Positions 58,730 through 64,000 of a stretch of 64,000 nt of DNA are shown in pieces. The notes under the pieces were generated by a model. The model made no database searches, was not told the DNA's origin, and saw nothing but the letters and a program-made list of their open reading frames with translations. A program made the translations under genes and the position numbers. The DNA comes from Anseranas semipalmata. Taxonomy: Eukaryota > Chordata > Aves > Anseriformes > Anseranatidae. Numbering within the stretch: the first letter of the stretch is position 1; the number at the start of each line of letters is the position of its first letter. Location of the stretch: contig VXAA01001494.1 of assembly GCA_013399115.1 (NCBI GenBank), forward strand, positions 1,022,595-1,086,594. Direction: 5' to 3'.

Positions 58730-59120
58730 TGGTTGGAGAGCACCTCAGCAGAAAGGGATCTGGGGGTGCTGGTGACAGCAGGCTCAACACGAGCCAGCAG
58801 TGTGCCCTGGCAGCCAAGAGGGCAAACCACATTTTCGGGTGTATTAAATACAGCATAACCAGCCGGTGAAAAGAGGTGATTCTCCCACTACATTTAGTGT
58901 TGGTGCAGCCTCACCTTGAATATTGTGTGCAGTTCTGGGCTGCTCAATATAAAAAGGATGTTAAGGTACTTAAAAGCATGCAGAGGAGGGCAACAAAGCT
59001 GGTAAAAGGGCTGCAAAGCATGTCCTATGATAAGAGGCTGGGTACACTTGGGTTGCCTAGTCTGGAGAAGTTGGCCTTGATGATCTTTGTAGGTCCCTTC
59101 CAACTCAACTATTCTCTTCT
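58730..59120 (+). repeat. CR1 LINE 3' fragment with internal deletion, plus orientation
   Basis: The first 300 bp are the end of the CR1 reverse-transcriptase ORF (cctggcagccaagagggcaa; in the frame from 58876 a remnant [14 protein letters not shown] typical of CR1). The last 40 bp jump straight to the 3' UTR end (gtaggtcccttccaactcaa, attct). The 250-300 bp that normally lie between are missing. It is antisense to KAT6B. The reading frame is decayed and not functional. Confidence 0.9.
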
Positions 59121-59238
59121 AATTTTATCAAGTTGTTGGATATAGGGATATATACACAGAGTTAGAAAGCTATGGATCCTGACAATGTAACCCATCTAAC
59201 TTTCTGTACTTCCACCACTTTTCTTGTTAAGTGACAGC

Positions 59239-59290
59239 TCATAGACTGGTTTGGGTTGGAAGGAATCTTAAAGATCATCTAATTAATATT
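59239..59290 (-). repeat. Old CR1 3' tail fragment, minus orientation
   Basis: The stretch catagactggtttgggttgg, then aaggaatcttaaagatcatc, matches the complement of the CR1 3' end (compare catagaatggcttgggttag at 2.7 kb). It fades after about 50 bp. It lies 120 bp from the opposite-facing CR1 at 58.7 kb, so the two 3' ends face each other. Confidence 0.7.
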
Positions 59291-61488
59291 CCTTGTCATT
59301 TAATCCCTGTTCTTCCTTCTCCATCCAAACCTTTAGTCTTCTCTAAGTAATGCCCCCCCATACCTATACTTTACGTCTCGTTTTACCCCAGCTGCCCGTA
59401 GACCAAATTTTTTTTAAACTCATTTGAGAACATGATTATGTATACCTTAAGGAAAAGTTTTGTGGAAGTACAAGCAAAGCAAAAAACATGGGGGGAAAAA
59501 AAACACATATAGAAAACATGGGGAAAAAGCAACATACATGCACACTACAAAGTTTTCTTCATGTTTGACCTAAATGTTTCTGTAAAATTAGAACTGAAGC
59601 ATAGGTCCAATTACTTTGAAAATACAAGACCAGAAGAACAAAAGAGACCAATTTTTTAGTATATTTAGCATAACAAGATATATAACTTTGTATCTCTCTT
59701 TTCATTCCTAGCTTGGCGATTAAATTTTGATTGAGAACAATTCCTCTGCCTCAGGACCTTTGCTACCTTTGCTACCTACTTCAGTGCTCGCTTGTTCTTT
59801 CTTCCGCCCCATCTCCACCTCTTTTCACAAAAGCTTAACTGACAGTGACACTTGTCCACAAACATTTGTTTCCTAGGTCCAGCTGTTTTGGGAAACATGC
59901 CAACATTTAGAAACATTTTTGCAGGCACAAGCAGGAGGTGGGGAAGCCTTTCATTTGCCTTAAATTAATACAAGGTCTACTAGCTTTACTGAACCTATAC
60001 CAACATATAGCATTTCAGAACTAGCTTGCATACCCTAACTCTACGAAAAGTTCTGGTACAAGATGAGCTACGGCGCAGTGACAGCCAGGGATCCACCAGG
60101 ACAGAAAACTGGAAGACACCTGAAGAAAGTCATCATCTTCTGGGATCCCTGAACTATAAACTAGGACTAGCAACTAACACAGCAAAAGCTCTTTGGCTGT
60201 TTTTTCCCCCTCTATTACTTCACCCCATTAAAATATTTTTAAGAGCAGATAGGAAGTTCTTCCACTGCAATAAAAAGCAGTCCTGGCCAAGAAAGGATTT
60301 GCCCATTAGCCGCACTATCTCCACAAAGACAGCAGCCTTATTAAATTACAACTGTTTGAACAAGGTCAAGCACTCAGGGTTTAATTCAAAGTGTTTCCAG
60401 GTATAACGCTGTCAGGTCAACTTAAACAAGCCAACAGAGGCTTTGAACTTGATTAAATATTAAAACGGAATCTTTCACATCTGTTTTTACCGAAGGATGA
60501 AATTACTGTACATCACTTCAACCAGCTCATTAATACACTAAACACATATCTTGCCTCAAAAGGTTACAGGAATATCAATGCTTTCAGAGTGCCTGCAGTG
60601 AAGCCTACACAACTCAGCTAGAAGTGAGGTCATTGCATACTTCAGCAGGATGTCAATATTTCTTTATAAATGTGAGAAGTAATCAGTTAGACATAGATAC
60701 ATTTTAAATTAAAACATGGGAGCCTCCAGTGAAGCTAAATCAGTTGCCTTTGATCTGAACCTTTTAATCACTCATCTCATTTTCTTTGATAGATAACTTG
60801 ATAGCAGACATTGAACAGAAAGTTTGATCCAATGGTAATTATTTTTCAAACTGGAGGGCTGTCAAGTCCAACTAGTAATCTGTTTGTTTTTCCTAATTTT
60901 TAATTTGCACAGCACAGTTTTTAATTGAAACATAAAAAGGTCTATCAGGATCATCTATTTCAATACCTATCATTTCTAACGATACTTTGATGCTATGCTA
61001 CAGTAGAGGAGAAAAGAATGTATTTGAGGATACTTCTTCGACAATGACACATACGCTGTTTTAACTATTCCACATGGCATTTGCTGCCCTTTAAAACTCA
61101 ACCAAAAAATAGGTATTCCTCTAGCATTAGCTTTGCATGAGAAAAGAGACATCAGTCAAATCATGTTTCCTGACTCCAATCCATAAAACGCACAAAGTCA
61201 GCTATTTAGAGTAACAGATGGATAAGACAGGACTTGGAAGGGAAGCAGTGAGAAATGACTTGTCTGAACTATGCTTATCACAGATGAGAAACTTATCTGT
61301 AAGGTACCATACACTGAAATGGAACCTAAACATCTCATAACATGCAAAACAACAACAAAAAGACACTAGTGAATTTGCCACAAAACATTCAAACTTACAA
61401 TGGCATCCTAACAGCACTCTCAGGGCAGAGGAGGGGAGGTGGTGGTGCTTAAATACTGATGTTCTTTATAACAAATAAAAGAAACCCA

Positions 61489-61538
61489 CAAAAAAAAAAA
61501 AAAANNNNNNNNNNNNNNNNNNNNNNAAAAAAAAAAAA
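61489..61538. other. Assembly gap inside a poly(A) run
   Basis: Twenty-two N (61505-61526) are flanked on both sides by poly(A). The gap size is probably nominal. Any open frame spanning it is artefactual. Confidence 0.95.
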
Positions 61539-63546
61539 CACCACTTCTGAATGCCCTAACGTCTACTCCAAGCATCAGAACTATACATTTAAAGCACTGG
61601 TAGTTAATAAGGCATGAGACAATTTGCTTAAGACAAAATAAAATTCCAATACAACAGAGTCTTCTACCACCCACTAATTTACACTTGAATAATATAATCA
61701 ACTAGACCAAACTATGCTTAATGTAAAGTCAATAAATTCCTTTTTGGCTGTTGACACAAAAACCTACTGGGAATTAAACACTTGAGGAAATTAATCATTA
61801 TAACACTCTGGCTCGATGCACATCTATATTGAAATAATTTGGTCTTTAATTCACTTTATTTGTAGTTGGGTTTAAAGCAGTAAATTTGATAGAAGCAGGC
61901 CTCATTAAACCAGATCCAGTTCACACTGCCTTTCATTAAGCTTGGTATATTTGAACAAGCTCAAAAAAGATTCATTTCCTCGAAAACAATTGTGCATTAA
62001 AGTAACCCAAACAAACCAAGACCATTAATACATAATACAGTGAAAGCATTTACATTTGATCTGAGCAAGAGTCAACATTAATGATTTATTTGCTTTCAAT
62101 ACATTTTCTTGATGCACAGCAATACTCTCTTATTGACCACAAAAACTCACCAACAGCAGGAAGACCACCACAGTGAAACATTTAGAGACCGGGCTATTAG
62201 GACAACCTCCCAGCCACCTGTGTTAAGAGTTGTGTTTAACTCCTCTGACACAGATGTGGTTTAGCGTTGTGGCTCCCAGACTTAGTTGGCTTGGAAACTA
62301 CAGGTGGCTTCTGCAAAGCCAGCCTGGGAGGCTCCATCACACCCACGGGCTGGGGGAACCCATGTAAGTCACCTGACTGCACAAAAGTGACAGATCTAAA
62401 ATGAACGAGACCAACACTACTCTCTATGTGAAGTCAGAAGCAGCAGCAGCAACTCTGCAAAAGGTGGTGGCAATCACAGCTGCATGTGTAGCTACCAGGA
62501 CGCAGTGGTTCAGCAGTCTGGGGATGTCTGCAGCTTGGAGTCTCGACCCCATCTCTCCCAGGACAGAGGATGATGGTCACTACGTATCAACACATGAGCT
62601 CCGATGCCTGCACAACGCAGTCTGAGAACCTCTGGCAAAACAAAGAGTTAAACTCAAGGCGCACTCTGAAACATTTGCAGTAACTCGGAGCATAATGTTA
62701 ACCGCTTCCACGCATTTGCTTCTCTATTGTCTTCTGGTCTGAGGATAGAAGACAGGACACTTTATGCAAAGGGACTGCTTGCTCATACATGCACTCAGGC
62801 AAAATCTGAAGTGATCTAAGTAGACTGGTACACTCGAGACTTAGACTTTCTCAGAGTTAACATACATTAGCTACTTCAAACCTTTGATCTGACTTCAAGA
62901 GGTGAAGAAGTCCACAAGCTAAGTTTTTATCTTCACGAGACAATGCTGTGTGCCATCCCTCCACTTCCACTTCACATAGTTTATGCCTCCACAGCCTCTC
63001 TTTGAGGAGAGAAACATGCACCCACATTTTTTTTTATTATGAGATACAGCACAATATCCACATTACAATTGAGTTGTAAATAGTCATATATTAGATTTGG
63101 GTGGTAAGGAACAGAGGTGTAACCTATCATGAAATGCAACAATATTCTTAGCAACTTACAAAAAACAACAAAAAGGCAGATGTCCCACCCTGAGCCCTTA
63201 TGAAAATGTTTTCCCATTCCTCAGAACAAACAACTACAACCATCCAAAGTTATTAACCAATGCTACCTTCAAACCAGTCCCAGTTATTACTATAGGCAGG
63301 CGATGAAACTGATCTGCAAGAAAATACAAGACAAGATACAGGACACACAGCTAACAGAGGCGCTACAAAGCATGTCAGTGGGCAGAATTGCCTCAAAAAC
63401 GCATTCTGATCCTTGCAACTTTATAGCATTTTTTTCCCCATCAAAAATAGTCTGAAAACCACCCACACAACAGCAAACTGCTCCTTCACAGCTTGACGGC
63501 AGAGACACCACCTTCAGGCCTTACTCCCCTTTTCTTGCACTACTAA

Positions 63547-63579
63547 CTAGAATGGAAAGGACCCCCCTTTCCATTCTAG
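63547..63579. repeat. Perfect 14-bp inverted repeat (hairpin)
   Basis: CTAGAATGGAAAGG at 63547-63560 and CCTTTCCATTCTAG at 63566-63579 are exact reverse complements separated by ACCCC. It is the strongest short palindrome I noticed. No known element is attached. Confidence 0.85.
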
Positions 63580-64000
63580 ATGTCCTTTCCTGTCCATAAG
63601 CACGGTAACAGGGTTATGTTCAGGTGACTACACTGTTCTCCACATGTGAGCACTGACAAAGTGTGATAGTGCAAAGACCATTCCTTAAGTTCTTATGACA
63701 AAAGGCAAATTCCATGGTTACCCAAAAGGCTGTGCTACTGAATTTCTCCCACCCCTCGCTGAGGTTTCCTGTAAGATTATCTCACAGGCGAGGAATACAC
63801 TGACACTACAGAGGTTCCAGGACAATTTTACTAGTTATTTCAGAAGACCAAACAACATGTCAGTAAGAGAAGCCTGTCTTATTGCAGCGGGGCATGGTGC
63901 TGTGGCATTTGTTAGAGCAACTCTGCATCTTTTGGCCCAAGCATCTGCAGCTGGCTGCAGCCAGCACCAAGTTAGACAGCTAGCTAGGTAAGATGAACAA

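Larger units (their letters stand above)
32445..64000 (-). other. KAT6B: Very large KAT6B intron 5' of the first PHD exon (incomplete)
   Basis: No stretch here encodes the N-terminal KAT6B region (the NEMM/winged-helix start, which in mammals is one long exon beginning MVKLANPLYTEW). Since that exon should give an open frame of about 200 codons, its absence implies it lies beyond 64,000 and that this is one intron of more than 31.5 kb. Apart from the repeats, retroviral fragment and hairpins listed, the sequence is AT-rich and uninformative. Blocks with nothing recognised are 32.5-35.2, 36.4-37.6, 38.4-42.7, 43.1-48.9, 49.2-54.0, 54.2-58.7 and 59.3-63.5 kb. A short unlisted gene cannot be ruled out. 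Confidence 0.75.

Noticed and set aside
63695..63991. 98-codon plus-strand open frame at the right edge
   Set aside because: An Ala-rich end (HLLAQASAAGCSQHQ) looked coding-like, but there is no known match and the frame is short.

Overview
This is vertebrate nuclear DNA, AT-rich (I judge under 40% GC by eye; not computed), made of small exons in long introns. Several CR1 LINE tails with the (CATAGAAT)-type end and an LTR family I associate with birds point to a bird. I see no bacterial, plasmid or phage features.

The only protein-coding gene I can support is KAT6B (MORF, a MYST-family histone acetyltransferase), on the minus strand. Ten consecutive coding exons lie between 32,444 (5' side) and 7,582 (3' side). 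They join in phase without a stop into 2,008 nt, about 669 residues. In order they encode the double PHD finger (32.4-23.0 kb), one 932-nt exon for the basic/serine-rich linker (19.45-18.52 kb), a short acidic linker, and the start of the MYST domain with its C2HC zinc finger and acetyl-CoA loop (15.5-7.6 kb). The N-terminal exon with the start codon, the rest of the catalytic domain and the long acidic and Ser/Met-rich C-terminus are not in the window. Residue numbers below are local: 1 is the first codon of the 32.4-kb exon.

The left 7.6 kb is intron 3' of the acetyl-CoA-loop exon. The right 31.5 kb appears to be one very large intron 5' of the first PHD exon. The introns hold CR1 fragments (2.7, 17.2, 26.9-27.4, 58.7-59.1 and 59.2 kb), an LTR-like repeat at 28.15-29.0 kb with internal tandem units, and a decayed retroviral element at 35.25-36.36 kb. 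That element has an LTR, a tRNA-Leu-like primer-binding site and a gag-position reading frame, which suggests the ERVL class. There are also simple repeats, three clear hairpins and several AT-rich stretches that might be conserved non-coding sequence.

Points most worth checking: an in-frame internal splice donor in the large KAT6B exon; a CR1 copy whose 3' end lies about 19 nt from a KAT6B donor; the ERVL-like element and the 11-bp direct repeat around it; and a perfect 14-bp inverted repeat near 63.55 kb. I found no convincing new multi-gene system.
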